Below are positions 6,448 through 15,334 of a stretch of 64,000 bases of DNA, piece by piece; position 1 is the first letter of the stretch, and every line of letters begins with the position of its first letter. The stretch is from contig NZ_CP029830.1 of the NCBI RefSeq assembly GCF_003233655.1, forward strand, positions 670,501 through 734,500, in the 5' to 3' direction. The translations under genes were made by a program, and so were the position numbers. Below the pieces are notes generated by a model. The model searched no databases and was not told the DNA's origin. It saw nothing but the letters and a program-made list of their open reading frames with translations. The stretch is from Azospirillum ramasamyi. Lineage in GTDB: Bacteria; Pseudomonadota; Alphaproteobacteria; Azospirillales; Azospirillaceae.

Positions 6448-9400
6448 TCATCCCGCGATCAGGCCGCGCAGCTGCCGGTTGGCGACCGCCAGCATGGCGA
6501 GGTCGACCGCCGGCTGGGCCCGCAGCTCGGCAAGCAATTGCTCGACGCGATCCACCACCAGACTGCGGCTGGCGATCCAGGCATCGACCGCGGCGGACTC
6601 GTCGCCCTCGCTTTCCAGCACGCGCACGGTCAGCGCGCTCTGGTGGGCGAACAGGTCGTCGATGATCGCGGCGACCGCCTGACGCTGCCAGTGGTTGTCG
6701 ACCTTGGCGCCGTCGGCGCGATCGCGCAGCCATTCCAGGCCGAAGCGGCGGCCCAGCCCGAAATAGACCGAGGCGACGCCTTCCACCGCGCGGCCGGTGC
6801 GCTCGGCGATCCGCACCAGATCCGGGGCGGCGGCCAGCACCGGCAAGGCGGCGACCCGACGGGCCAGATCCTCCGGCACGCCCTGTGCGGTGGCATCGGC
6901 GACGCGGGCGGCGAGGCGGGAGGATTCCTCGGCATCCAGGACGCGGTCCAGCCCGGCGGCCAGGGTTTCCACGCCCGGACGGAAGGCGGCGGACTCCCGG
7001 CCCAGATCCAGCGGATGCGGGCTGTGCGCCAGGAACCAGGCGACCGCGCGGTCCATCAGACGGACCGTCTCCAGCATCAGCGTGGTCTGCAGGGCGGCCG
7101 GGACGGTATTGTCCAGACCGTCGATGGCATCCCACAGCGGGCGAAGCTGGAACACGTCGCGGGTGATGGCATAGGCGCGGGCGACGTCCGCCGGGCCGAG
7201 GCCGGTCTTCTCCACCATGTCGCGGACGAAGGTCGGGCCGACGCGGTTGACCAGGCTGTTGGTGACGGCGGAGGCGATGATCTCGCGGCGCAGGCGGTGG
7301 CGGAAGATCGCCTCGCGGTGGCCGTCGCGCAGCGGCTGCGGGAAGTAGCGCAGCAGATCCTCGACCGTCGCCGGATCGTCCGGCAGCTCGGACGCCAGCA
7401 GGTCGTCGTACAGCGTGATCTTGGCGTAGGCCAGCAGCACCGCCAGCTCCGGCCGGGTCAGGCCGCGCCGCTCGGCCATGCGCTGGGCCAGCTCCTCGTC
7501 GGTCGGCAGATACTCGATGGCGCGGTTCAGCCGGCCGCTGCGCTCCAGGTTGCGGATGAAGCGGCCCTGCGCCTCCAGCAGGGTGGCGCCTTGCGCCTCG
7601 GCGAGGGTCAGCGCGCCGGTCTGCCGGTAGTTGTCGGCCAGAACCAGACCGGCCACCTCGTCGGTCATCGCCGACAGCAGGGTGTCGCGCTGCTTCAGCG
7701 TCATGTCGCCCCGCGCCATGACGTCGCCCAGCAGGATCTTGATGTTCACCTCATGGTCGGAGGTGTCGACGCCGGCCGAATTGTCGATGGCGTCGGTGTT
7801 CAGCCGCACGCCCTTGCCGTCGCGGCCCTTCTGCGCCGCTTCGATGCGGCCGCGCTGTGTGACGCCCAGATTGGCGCCTTCGCCGATCACCCTGGCGCGG
7901 ATCTGGCCGCCGTCGACGCGCAGCGCGTCGTTGGCCTTGTCGCCGGCCTCGGCATTTGTCTCCGTCGATGCCTTGATGTAGGTGCCGATGCCGCCGAACC
8001 ACAGCAGATCGACCTCCGCCGTCAGCAGGCGGCGCATCAGCTCGGTCGGCGACAGGTGGGTCTGCTCGATGCCGAAGCGGGCGCGGACCTCCGGCGACAG
8101 CTCGACCGTCTTGGCGCTGCGCTCGATGATCATGGCGCCGCTGGACATCCGGCTGCGGTCGTAGTCCGCCCAGGAGGAGCGGGGCAGGGCGAACAGCCGT
8201 TTGCGTTCCTCCCAGCTGGTTTCGGCGTCGGGATCGGGATCGAGGAAGATGTGACGGTGGTCGAAGGCGGCCAGCAGGCGGATGTGTTTCGACAGCAGCA
8301 TGCCGTTGCCGAACACGTCGCCCGACATGTCGCCGACGCCGACCACGGTGAAGTCGGTGGTCTGGATGTCGGTGCCCATCTCGCGGAAATGGCGCTTCAC
8401 CGATTCCCAGGCGCCGCGGGCGGTGATGCCCATCGCCTTGTGGTCGTAGCCGGCCGAGCCGCCCGACGCGAAGGCGTCGCCCAGCCAGAAGCCGTGATCG
8501 ACCGACACCCCGTTGGCGATGTCGGAGAAGGTGGCCGTGCCCTTGTCGGCGGCGACCACCAGATAGGGATCGTCGGCGTCGTGGCGCACCACGTCCTTCG
8601 GCGGCACGACGGAGCCGTCGGCGGCCAGATTGTCGGTGATGTCCAGCAGGCCGCGCATCAGGGTCTTGTAGCACTCGATCCCTTCGGCGAGCGCCGCCTC
8701 GCGGCCGGCGCCGGGGGGCGGGGGCCGCTTGACGACGAAGCCGCCCTTGGAACCCACCGGCACGATGACGGTGTTCTTCACCATCTGCGCCTTCATCAGC
8801 CCGAGGATCTCGGTGCGGAAATCCTCGCGCCGGTCGGACCAGCGGATGCCGCCGCGGGCGACCTTGCCGCCGCGCAGATGGACGCCTTCCATGCGCGGGC
8901 TGTAGACGAACACCTCCACCCACGGGCGGGGCAGCGGCAGCTCTTCGATCGACCCGCTGTCCAGTTTGAAGGACAGATGCGGCTTCGCCGTGCCGTCGGC
9001 GGCGGTCTGATAGGCGTTGGTGCGCAGCGTGGCGCGGATCAGGTTGGCGAAGCGGCGCAGGATGCGGTCGTCGTCCAGGTTGGTGACGGCGTCCAGCGCG
9101 TCGTCGATCTGCTTCAGGACGGGCGCCTCGTCCGCGGGATTGGCCGGATCGAAGCGGGCGGCGAAGAGACGGGACAGCAGGCGGGCGATCTGCGGATGGC
9201 CGGACAGCGTCGCCTCGATGGTATCCTGGGCGTAGGCGAAGCGGGCCTGTTTCAGGTACTTGGCATAGGCGCGCAGCACCGTGACCTCGCGGCCCGCCAG
9301 CCCGGCGCGCAGCACCAGACGGTTGAAGCCGTCATCCTCCATCCGGCCGTCCCAGACGTCGGCGAAGGCCTCCTGGAAGGTCTGCTTGACCTTGACGCAA

Positions 9401-11277
9401 TCCACCGGCTGGCCGGTCTGGGTGCGGGCGGAGAAGTCGTGGATCCAGACCGAGTGGGCGCCGCCGGCCGGGCGGACCTCGTAGGGCTGCTCGGTGATGA
9501 CCTTCAGGTCCATGTGCTCCAGCATCGGCAGCACGTCGGACAGCGGCACCGGCCGGCCCTGGTGGTAGATCTTGACGTGCAGCTCGTCGCCGTCCGCCTC
9601 CAGCGGGTGGAACAGCACGATGCCGAGGCGCTGTTCGGAGAGCGCGCGTTCGATGCGGTCGATGTCGTGCACCGCGGTTTCCGCCGTGAAGGTCTCGCGG
9701 TAGCCGGCCGGGAAGGCGTCGGCATAGCGGCGCAGGCGGGCGTTGCCGATCTCCTCGCCATGCGCCTCGACCAGGGCGTCGCGCAGCCGGTCGGCCCAGC
9801 TGCGGGAGACCTGGACCAGCCGCGCCTCGATCTCGCTGATGTCGACCGGCGGGATTTTGCCCGGCTCCGTCTTCACCATCAGGTGCAGGCGGGCGAGCGC
9901 GCTGTCCGACAGCTGGGTGAAGTAGGAGGCGCAGCTGCCGTGGAAGGCCGTCTCCAGCACGCCCTGGATCTTGCGGCGGAGCGCCGTGTCGTAGCGGTCG
10001 CGCGGCACGAAGACCAGGGCGGAGACGAAGCGTTCGAACGGATCGCGGCGGACGAACAGGGCCAGCCGCTGGCGTTCCTGCAGGTGCAGGATGCCGACCG
10101 CCGTCTCGAACAGCTCGTCGGACGGGGTCTGGAACAGCTCGTCGCGCGGGTAGGTCTCCAGGATGTTCAGCAGCGCCTTGCCGTCATGGCCCGACGGATC
10201 GAAGCCGGCGCGGCCCATGACGCGGGCGACCTTGCGGCGCAGGAACGGGATCTCGCGCGGGCTGCGGTTGTAGGCGACGGAGGTGAACAGGCCGACCGTC
10301 AGCGTGATGCCCAGGACATTGCCCTGGCCGTCGAAGCGCTTGACCAGAATGGCGTCCAGCGGAACCGAGCGGTGGACGGTTGCCTTGCGGGTGCCCTTGG
10401 TCACCAGCAGGGCGCGCGGCTGGTGCAGGAAGGCGCGGATTTCGGCGGGCAGCACGGCGGCGTGGCCGTGTTCGTCGAAGACGGTGATTTCCGGGTCGCG
10501 CAGCACGCCCAGCCCGCTGCCATCGACCAGCTCCAGCCAGGGTTCGCGCCCGTCGCCGCCGATGGCGGCGGTGTAGAGGCGGCTGCCCAGCAGGGTCATG
10601 TTGCCGTCGTCGATCCAAGTCAGGAAGTCGGCGGCTTCCCTGGATTCCTCGGCGTCGGGGGCGTGGGCGATGTCGTCGCGCGCGGCGCGGACGCGCGCGC
10701 GCATCGGGTTCCAGTCCTCCACCGCGGCGCGGACATCGGCCAGCACCCGTTCGATCCCCTCGCGCAGGCGGGCCTGGGCGTCCGGATCCGACAGCGGGTC
10801 GATGGAGCAGTGCATGAAGGATTCGTCGCGCGCGCCCTCGCGCTCTTCACCCGGTTCGAGGAGTTCGACGATGCGGCCCTCGGCGTCGCGGACGACGCGG
10901 GTGACCGGGTGGATGACGAGGTGGACGGTGACGCCCTGCCGGTTCAGCTCCGCCGTGACGGAATCGACCAGGAAGGGCATGTCGTCGTTGACGATCTCCA
11001 CCACCGAGCGCTCGGCCTGCCAGCCATGCTCGTCGAGCCGCGGCGCATAGACCCGGACCTTGGGCTTGCCGGGCGTGCGCTGCTGCGCCCATTGCCACAT
11101 CGCCAGGGCGGCGCCGTAAAGCTGCTCCGGCGTGCCGCGCAGCAGGTCGTCGGGGGGCACGTTGGCGTAGAAGCGCTTGACGAAGCGCTCCGCCCGCGCG
11201 TTCGGAACCCGGCTGCGCACCAGTTCGGCCAGTTGCTGCCGCAAGTCGCCCGCCAGATCCTTCGTCGCCGTCCGCAT
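6448..11277 (-). CDS. gdhB: NAD-specific glutamate dehydrogenase, large (180 kDa) type
   Basis: A 1609-residue enzyme of the Bac_GDH family, which interconverts glutamate and 2-oxoglutarate plus ammonia with NAD and mostly works catabolically. Seen: an N-terminal regulatory part (VEIVNDDMPFLVDSVTAELN near residue 90), the dehydrogenase core with KVARGGIRWSDRREDFRTEI and GSKGGFVVKRPP (about residues 805-855), GVGDMSGDVFGNGMLLSKHI with the nucleotide-binding region, and the family's long C-terminal helical domain. The length is normal (1550-1650). GAGGAG precedes the ATG. It is a single-gene unit with its own terminator at 6282-6311 and a palindrome just upstream of the start (11312-11324). It is a core metabolic gene, unusual on a dispensable plasmid. 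Confidence 0.96.
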   Translation of the reverse strand: MRTATKDLAGDLRQQLAELVRSRVPNARAERFVKRFYANVPPDDLLRGTPEQLYGAALAMWQWAQQRTPGKPKVRVYAPRLDEHGWQAERSVVEIVNDDMPFLVDSVTAELNRQGVTVHLVIHPVTRVVRDAEGRIVELLEPGEEREGARDESFMHCSIDPLSDPDAQARLREGIERVLADVRAAVEDWNPMRARVRAARDDIAHAPDAEESREAADFLTWIDDGNMTLLGSRLYTAAIGGDGREPWLELVDGSGLGVLRDPEITVFDEHGHAAVLPAEIRAFLHQPRALLVTKGTRKATVHRSVPLDAILVKRFDGQGNVLGITLTVGLFTSVAYNRSPREIPFLRRKVARVMGRAGFDPSGHDGKALLNILETYPRDELFQTPSDELFETAVGILHLQERQRLALFVRRDPFERFVSALVFVPRDRYDTALRRKIQGVLETAFHGSCASYFTQLSDSALARLHLMVKTEPGKIPPVDISEIEARLVQVSRSWADRLRDALVEAHGEEIGNARLRRYADAFPAGYRETFTAETAVHDIDRIERALSEQRLGIVLFHPLEADGDELHVKIYHQGRPVPLSDVLPMLEHMDLKVITEQPYEVRPAGGAHSVWIHDFSARTQTGQPVDCVKVKQTFQEAFADVWDGRMEDDGFNRLVLRAGLAGREVTVLRAYAKYLKQARFAYAQDTIEATLSGHPQIARLLSRLFAARFDPANPADEAPVLKQIDDALDAVTNLDDDRILRRFANLIRATLRTNAYQTAADGTAKPHLSFKLDSGSIEELPLPRPWVEVFVYSPRMEGVHLRGGKVARGGIRWSDRREDFRTEILGLMKAQMVKNTVIVPVGSKGGFVVKRPPPPGAGREAALAEGIECYKTLMRGLLDITDNLAADGSVVPPKDVVRHDADDPYLVVAADKGTATFSDIANGVSVDHGFWLGDAFASGGSAGYDHKAMGITARGAWESVKRHFREMGTDIQTTDFTVVGVGDMSGDVFGNGMLLSKHIRLLAAFDHRHIFLDPDPDAETSWEERKRLFALPRSSWADYDRSRMSSGAMIIERSAKTVELSPEVRARFGIEQTHLSPTELMRRLLTAEVDLLWFGGIGTYIKASTETNAEAGDKANDALRVDGGQIRARVIGEGANLGVTQRGRIEAAQKGRDGKGVRLNTDAIDNSAGVDTSDHEVNIKILLGDVMARGDMTLKQRDTLLSAMTDEVAGLVLADNYRQTGALTLAEAQGATLLEAQGRFIRNLERSGRLNRAIEYLPTDEELAQRMAERRGLTRPELAVLLAYAKITLYDDLLASELPDDPATVEDLLRYFPQPLRDGHREAIFRHRLRREIIASAVTNSLVNRVGPTFVRDMVEKTGLGPADVARAYAITRDVFQLRPLWDAIDGLDNTVPAALQTTLMLETVRLMDRAVAWFLAHSPHPLDLGRESAAFRPGVETLAAGLDRVLDAEESSRLAARVADATAQGVPEDLARRVAALPVLAAAPDLVRIAERTGRAVEGVASVYFGLGRRFGLEWLRDRADGAKVDNHWQRQAVAAIIDDLFAHQSALTVRVLESEGDESAAVDAWIASRSLVVDRVEQLLAELRAQPAVDLAMLAVANRQLRGLIAG

Positions 11278-11311
11278 GATGGTGGATGTCTCCTCTCGGG
11301 TATTCTTTGGA

Positions 11312-11324
11312 TTGGTAGTACCAA
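11312..11324. promoter_or_regulatory. 13-base palindrome upstream of the NAD-GDH gene
   Basis: TTGGTA-G-TACCAA, nested in a wider imperfect inverted repeat (CGGGT ... ACCCG, about 11297-11329), 35 bases before the gdh start codon. It could be an operator or a 5' leader hairpin. Confidence 0.4.
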
Positions 11325-11329
11325 ACCCG

Positions 11330-12016
11330 TTTCGACAATTCGACGGCTAATAAACGGCAGGATTTCTGACCAACCGGCGATCCGCACCCCTTTCGGGTTA
11401 TTTCTCCAAAGATTCTCATAACCTGGTGACATGTTCGCCGAATTTATCAATAGCCCGTTCACATTCCCGCCACCTCCCTGTCATCATCGCCACCGCGGCA
11501 AAGGCGCACAGCGCCCTTCCGCCGCATCTCCCGGTGGTCGCGGCGGGCTTGCGGGCGCAGGCAAGCCGAATCGATTCGGAGCAATCGGCCTTCCGCCGGC
11601 AAATCCGTGGAAACCCTGGAAAATGGCGTCGCGAGAAGGTCAGCGGGGCTGACTGAACGGCGGTTCCGGTCTCCATCGGGCTGTTTTGCGACAGGGTATC
11701 GACGGGATGGCCCGCGGGCGCGGAAGGATTGGAAAGCCGCGCAGGCGCACAGGTGCAAACTTGCGGGACTGTGTGCGTTTCCCGATGGCCCCGCACCATT
11801 CTGTCCGCCATCGCCGCCTTCGCCGGGATGACCGTCGATATGGGATGTTCTTGGCTTCGGGGGGCATCAAATCTGTAAGTCGGCGCCCATGCGCTCAGGC
11901 GGGGATCCAGGCTTGGCCGCCGGCTTCGCCCGGGAAACGCGCCGCCGTCCCGGCGATGACGCCGCCTACGTGCCGTGCCGCATTCCGCCACGCCCCTTTT
12001 ACAGGAGCAACCGACC
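11330..12016. other. Intergenic region between divergent gdhB and pyk
   Basis: About 690 bases without a supportable gene. The segment 11330-11470 is AT-richer and likely holds the gdh promoter. The open frames in 11426-11870 have poor ribosome sites and arginine-rich shadow-type composition. The pyk ribosome site (AGGAG) is at 12003-12007. Confidence 0.5.
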
Positions 12017-13516
12017 ATGGCCACTCTCCACAGCAGCCCGTCATCCCTTCCGCCGCGCCGGCGCAAGACCAAGATCGTGGCGACCCTGGGACCGTCCAGT
12101 TCGACGCCGGAGCGCATCCGCGAGCTGTTCGTCGCCGGGGTCGACGTCTTCCGCCTGAATTTCAGCCACGGCAGCCAGGCGGACCATGGCGAGCGGCTGC
12201 GGGCGATCCGCGGGATCGAGCAGGAATTCGACCGCCCCATCGCGATCATGGCCGACCTGCAGGGACCGAAGCTGCGGCTCGCCACCTTCCGTGACGGGTC
12301 GATCTCCCTCAGCCCGGGACAGGCGCTGCGGCTGGACCTGTCGCCCGAACCGGGTGACGGGACGCGTGTCGGCATGCCGCATCCGGAGGTCTTCGCCGCC
12401 CTCCATCCGGGCGCCGAGCTTCTGCTCGACGACGGGCGGGTTCGGCTCGGCGTCACCACCTGCGGGTCCGATCACGCCGATACGGTCGTGGTCAGCGGCA
12501 CCGGCCTGTCGGATCGCAAGGGGGTGAACGTGCCGGGCGTCGTGCTGCCGCTGTCGCCGCTGACCCCGAAGGACCGCCTGGATCTGAATTTCGCATTGGA
12601 GCAGCAGGTGGATTGGATCGCGCTCAGCTTCGTGCAGCGGCCGGAGGATCTGGCCGAGGCGCGCCGGCTGATCGGCGGGCGTGCCGCGCTGCTGTCGAAG
12701 TTGGAAAAGCCGCAGGCGATCGAGCATCTCGAACTGATCGTCGAATTGTCGGACGGCGTGATGGTCGCGCGCGGCGATCTCGGCGTCGAGATGCCGCCGG
12801 AGGATGTCCCGGTCCTTCAGAAGCGGATCGTTGGCGAAGCCCGTCTTGCCGGCAAGCCGGTGATCGTCGCCACCCAGATGCTGGAATCGATGGTGGGCGC
12901 CCCGGCGCCGACCCGTGCCGAGGCGTCGGACGTGGCGACGGCGGTCTATGACGGCGCCGACGCCGTCATGCTGTCGGCCGAAACCGCGTCGGGCGAGTAT
13001 CCGGTGGAAGCGGTGTCGATCATGGACCGCATCACGCAGCGCGTCGAAGCCGACCCGCTTTACCGCAGGATCGTCGAATCCCAGCATCCGGGCCTGCAGG
13101 ATACCTCCGCCGACGCCATCACCGCGGCGGCCGACCAGGTTGCCAGGACGATCCATGCGGCGGCGATCGTGACCTACACCACCTCCGGCCTGACGACCCT
13201 GCGCGCCAGCCGGGAAAGGCCGGAAGTGCCGGTCCTTTGCCTGACGACGAAGCTGGATACGGCGCGCCGCATGCAGCTCGCCTACGGCGTTCACAGCCTC
13301 CATGCGCACGATGTCGGCACCTTCGCCGGGATGGTGCAGAAGGCCGTCCGCTATGCCCATGCCAGCGGGCTTGCCCAGGAAGGCCAGCGCGTCGTCATCA
13401 CCGCCGGCGTGCCCTTCGGGGTTCCGGGCAACACCAACACGCTGCGGATCGCCTGGGTGGAGCGGCCGTCGCAGGACGCCGCGATGCAGCGCGAGATTGC
13501 GGAGAGCCTTTCGTGA
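12017..13516 (+). CDS. pyk: Pyruvate kinase
   Basis: A 499-residue pyruvate kinase, the last ATP-forming step of glycolysis (phosphoenolpyruvate plus ADP to pyruvate). Seen: KTKIVATLGPSS near the N-terminus, FRLNFSHGS, the B domain, the signature ALLSKLEKPQAIEHL with the catalytic lysine, DGVMVARGDLGVEMP, and VIVATQMLESM with the following APAPTRAEASDVATAVYDG. The ATG with AGGAG upstream was preferred to an in-frame ATG at 11975. The C-terminal domain is present, with no extra PEP-utiliser domain. A small membrane-protein gene follows 95 bases later on the same strand. Confidence 0.96.
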   Translation: MATLHSSPSSLPPRRRKTKIVATLGPSSSTPERIRELFVAGVDVFRLNFSHGSQADHGERLRAIRGIEQEFDRPIAIMADLQGPKLRLATFRDGSISLSPGQALRLDLSPEPGDGTRVGMPHPEVFAALHPGAELLLDDGRVRLGVTTCGSDHADTVVVSGTGLSDRKGVNVPGVVLPLSPLTPKDRLDLNFALEQQVDWIALSFVQRPEDLAEARRLIGGRAALLSKLEKPQAIEHLELIVELSDGVMVARGDLGVEMPPEDVPVLQKRIVGEARLAGKPVIVATQMLESMVGAPAPTRAEASDVATAVYDGADAVMLSAETASGEYPVEAVSIMDRITQRVEADPLYRRIVESQHPGLQDTSADAITAAADQVARTIHAAAIVTYTTSGLTTLRASRERPEVPVLCLTTKLDTARRMQLAYGVHSLHAHDVGTFAGMVQKAVRYAHASGLAQEGQRVVITAGVPFGVPGNTNTLRIAWVERPSQDAAMQREIAESLS

Positions 13517-13611
13517 GCGGCGCCTGTTGTGACGGACGGCCGCATGGTTCAAGCTGATCGCGGCACAAGAGGCCGGTCGAAAGAGGCCCGACGGGAAGGG
13601 GAGGACGCAGC

Positions 13612-13866
13612 ATGGCCCTGCCGGATCGCGACGACACCGGACCCGCCGGCGGGAAAGCCCCGCCGTCCGGGGTGGACCGCCGGCTGCTGGCGGCGGCGCT
13701 GGCCCTGGCGCTGCTGACCCTGCTGGCGGTGCTGGACCAGTATCGGCCGACCCCGGGCTCGGCGCCGCCGGTCGACTGGCGCCTGCCCGGGGTGGAACCG
13801 CCGCAGACGGTGCCGATGGCGAAGGCGCCCGGCCTGCGCCGGGACGAGCTGCTGGGGGCGGACTGA
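13612..13866 (+). CDS. Small single-span membrane protein, unknown
   Basis: An 84-residue protein with a strong GGGGAGG ribosome site. A short Asp/Gly/Pro-rich N-terminus is followed by one hydrophobic helix (about residues 24-41, LLAAALALALLTLLAVL) and a proline-rich tail, probably outside the membrane. I do not recognise the family. It follows pyk, is probably co-transcribed with it, and may share no function with it. Confidence 0.65.
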   Translation: MALPDRDDTGPAGGKAPPSGVDRRLLAAALALALLTLLAVLDQYRPTPGSAPPVDWRLPGVEPPQTVPMAKAPGLRRDELLGAD

Positions 13867-13926
13867 CCGGGTCAGCCGGCCGGGAGCCCGCCAACGGGGT
13901 TCGGGAAGCCCTGCCCACACCGGCGG

Positions 13927-13932
13927 TATAAT
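13927..13932 (+). promoter_or_regulatory. Consensus -10 hexamer
   Basis: TATAAT, perfect, in a GC-rich setting. No good -35 was found at 16-18 bases. It would start a transcript covering the short frame at 14017-14121 and ending at the terminator 14143-14178. Confidence 0.4.
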
Positions 13933-14016
13933 AGAGCCACTAAATTGTACGTGAAGCGAACTTGACCGCGCCGTCCGTCCGGCGCATGATGGCGGTCGTG
14001 AAGGATGGTGCCGAAA

Positions 14017-14121
14017 ATGCATTGTTCCCACGATGCCGACCGGCTTGACCGCCGGCCGGAACCACGGCTGGAGTTCCAGAGGCAACACCCTGCGGCCGCC
14101 GACATGCGCGCCGTCACATGA
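14017..14121 (+). CDS. Candidate 34-residue small protein (or part of an sRNA)
   Basis: ATG with AAGGA 11-12 bases upstream and a hydrophilic charged product (begins MHCSHDADRLDRRPEPRLEF). It is followed within 25 bases by a very strong intrinsic terminator and preceded by a perfect -10 hexamer. The unit of about 250 bases therefore looks like a free-standing transcript. Whether the peptide or the RNA is the product cannot be decided from sequence. Confidence 0.4.
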   Translation: MHCSHDADRLDRRPEPRLEFQRQHPAAADMRAVT

Positions 14122-14142
14122 CCTGTTGCCCGTCCGGCTGAG

Positions 14143-14178
14143 CGGCGGCGGAGCCATACCCGGGTGGCTCCGCCGCCG
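14143..14178 (+). terminator. Strong intrinsic terminator
   Basis: Perfect 14-base stem CGGCGGCGGAGCCA/TGGCTCCGCCGCCG with an 8-base loop, followed by ATTGTTTTTT. It closes the short transcript at about 13935-14188 (or read-through from 13612). Confidence 0.85.
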
Positions 14179-14188
14179 ATTGTTTTTT

Positions 14189-14432
14189 GGGCTTCGGCCC
14201 CCGGCGGCCTCACTCCCGTCCGAACCCGGCCATCCTCCTGCCTTATTCCTGTCACGTCCTGTCGCCCCTCTTTGGCGCTTCACGACGTGGTCGATGTAAA
14301 ATGGATCTAACCAAATTGATTACCACTTGCGTAAAAAGCGCGGGGAGCGTTCCGCTGCATTCGCTCGAAATTCAAACGAAACTTCGCAAAATATTGGTAG
14401 GCTATCGCAAAATGGGGGTATCCGCTGTGGCT
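14189..14432. other. AT-richer intergenic stretch
   Basis: Upstream region of the two-component operon. A 48-codon frame starts at 14301 but has no ribosome site; I do not call it a gene. The only recognisable element nearby is the box at 14433-14448. Confidence 0.45.
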
Positions 14433-14448
14433 TTAACGCGCCATTAAC
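14433..14448 (+). promoter_or_regulatory. CtrA-binding box (TTAA-N7-TTAAC)
   Basis: TTAACGCGCCATTAAC matches the alphaproteobacterial CtrA consensus TTAA-N7-TTAAC exactly. It lies about 155 bases before the lipoprotein start at 14605 and upstream of the response regulator and kinase. It suggests control by the cell-cycle/motility regulator CtrA. Confidence 0.65.
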
Positions 14449-14604
14449 CAGGATGGACTGAGTTTATGGTCATCAGACGCGGTCAACTCCAACCCAGACG
14501 CGAAGTGAACTTTGCGGTTAGATGGAAATGACCGGTATCCTGTTATTGACGCTATAGCCGACCATCTCGTGTTTGTCCCTCAAGTGTTTGAAAGGCTCGC
14601 CCCC

Positions 14605-15306
14605 ATGACCGTGCCGGCAGTCCTCCGCGATGTGGCGCAGTTCGGCGCCTACGCCGCCGGCCGGGGCCGACATGCGGGCCTGCTGGCCGCGGTCCTGCTG
14701 CTGGCCGGCTGCCCGGCCAACACGATCGGACCGGGATGGGGCGGACCCGACATGTCGGCCGCCAACCCGAACGCCCGCCTGGCTTCCCCGCCTGTCCCCA
14801 GGCAGAAGCCGGTCCGCAAGATTGCCGACGCCGCATCGCCGGCGCCGAACCTGCCGATGCCGCAGCCGGGTCCGCCGGTGACGGACGGCGATCTGGCGGT
14901 GGCCGGCACCGACGCCAACACCGCCGCCCAGCTGGCGGCCATCGATCCCCGGACGGGAAACCCCTCTGCCATGGGGCTGTCCGCGGGCCAGACGCCCAAC
15001 CCTCCCGCAACCACCAACGCCGACCCCGACAGTCTTGTCGGGCTGGACGAAGTCCAGACGCTCAAACTCCTGGGGTCCCCTGTTGCAAGGGAAGAGGCGC
15101 CTCCCGCCAAGATCTGGCGGTATTCCAAGGGTGACTGCACTCTTAAAGTCTTCTTCTTCATGGATATGACCTCGTCCCAGGACTTCCGCGCCCTCTCCTA
15201 CGATATGAAGAGCAGCCAAAATGTCCCTGACGCCGACCACCGATGCTTCGCCCAACTCCTCGCTCACGCTGACGCCGGGCGCACTGCCCACCCCGGGATT
15301 CAGTAA
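14605..15306 (+). CDS. Lipoprotein of unknown function
   Basis: A 233-residue exported lipoprotein. The ATG was chosen so that the hydrophobic signal LLAAVLLLAGC (lipobox cysteine about residue 36) is near the N-terminus; the ribosome site (AAAGG) is weak. A Pro/Ala/Asn-rich linker follows. Around residues 140-200 is a compact domain (LVGLDEVQTLKLLGSP, KIWRYSKGDCTLKVFFFMD) resembling the SmpA/OmlA-like fold of small outer-membrane lipoproteins. The gene ends 28 bases before the response regulator and is probably in its operon, so it may be a periplasmic partner or target. Confidence 0.75.
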   Translation: MTVPAVLRDVAQFGAYAAGRGRHAGLLAAVLLLAGCPANTIGPGWGGPDMSAANPNARLASPPVPRQKPVRKIADAASPAPNLPMPQPGPPVTDGDLAVAGTDANTAAQLAAIDPRTGNPSAMGLSAGQTPNPPATTNADPDSLVGLDEVQTLKLLGSPVAREEAPPAKIWRYSKGDCTLKVFFFMDMTSSQDFRALSYDMKSSQNVPDADHRCFAQLLAHADAGRTAHPGIQ

Positions 15307-15334
15307 GGCAGAGTCGAACAAGGGAATGTCCGCA

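Noticed and set aside
5944-11421. A 1825-codon plus-strand open frame
   Set aside because: It is the complementary strand of the NAD-GDH gene, rich in Gln/His/Gly/Ala/Arg as typical for GC-driven antisense frames, and has no ribosome site.
11416-12459. A 347-codon minus-strand frame reaching into pyk
   Set aside because: Its 5' half is antisense to pyk and the rest is low-quality; no start site.
13935-14188. tmRNA, SRP RNA or 6S RNA
   Set aside because: I found no tRNA-like ends, no SRP apical motif and no long bubble-type helix, so it is only a candidate unnamed transcript.
14301-14447. A 48-codon frame (MDLTKLITTC...) upstream of the two-component operon
   Set aside because: It looks protein-like and AT-richer, but no ribosome site precedes it and the end overlaps the CtrA box; left as unproven.
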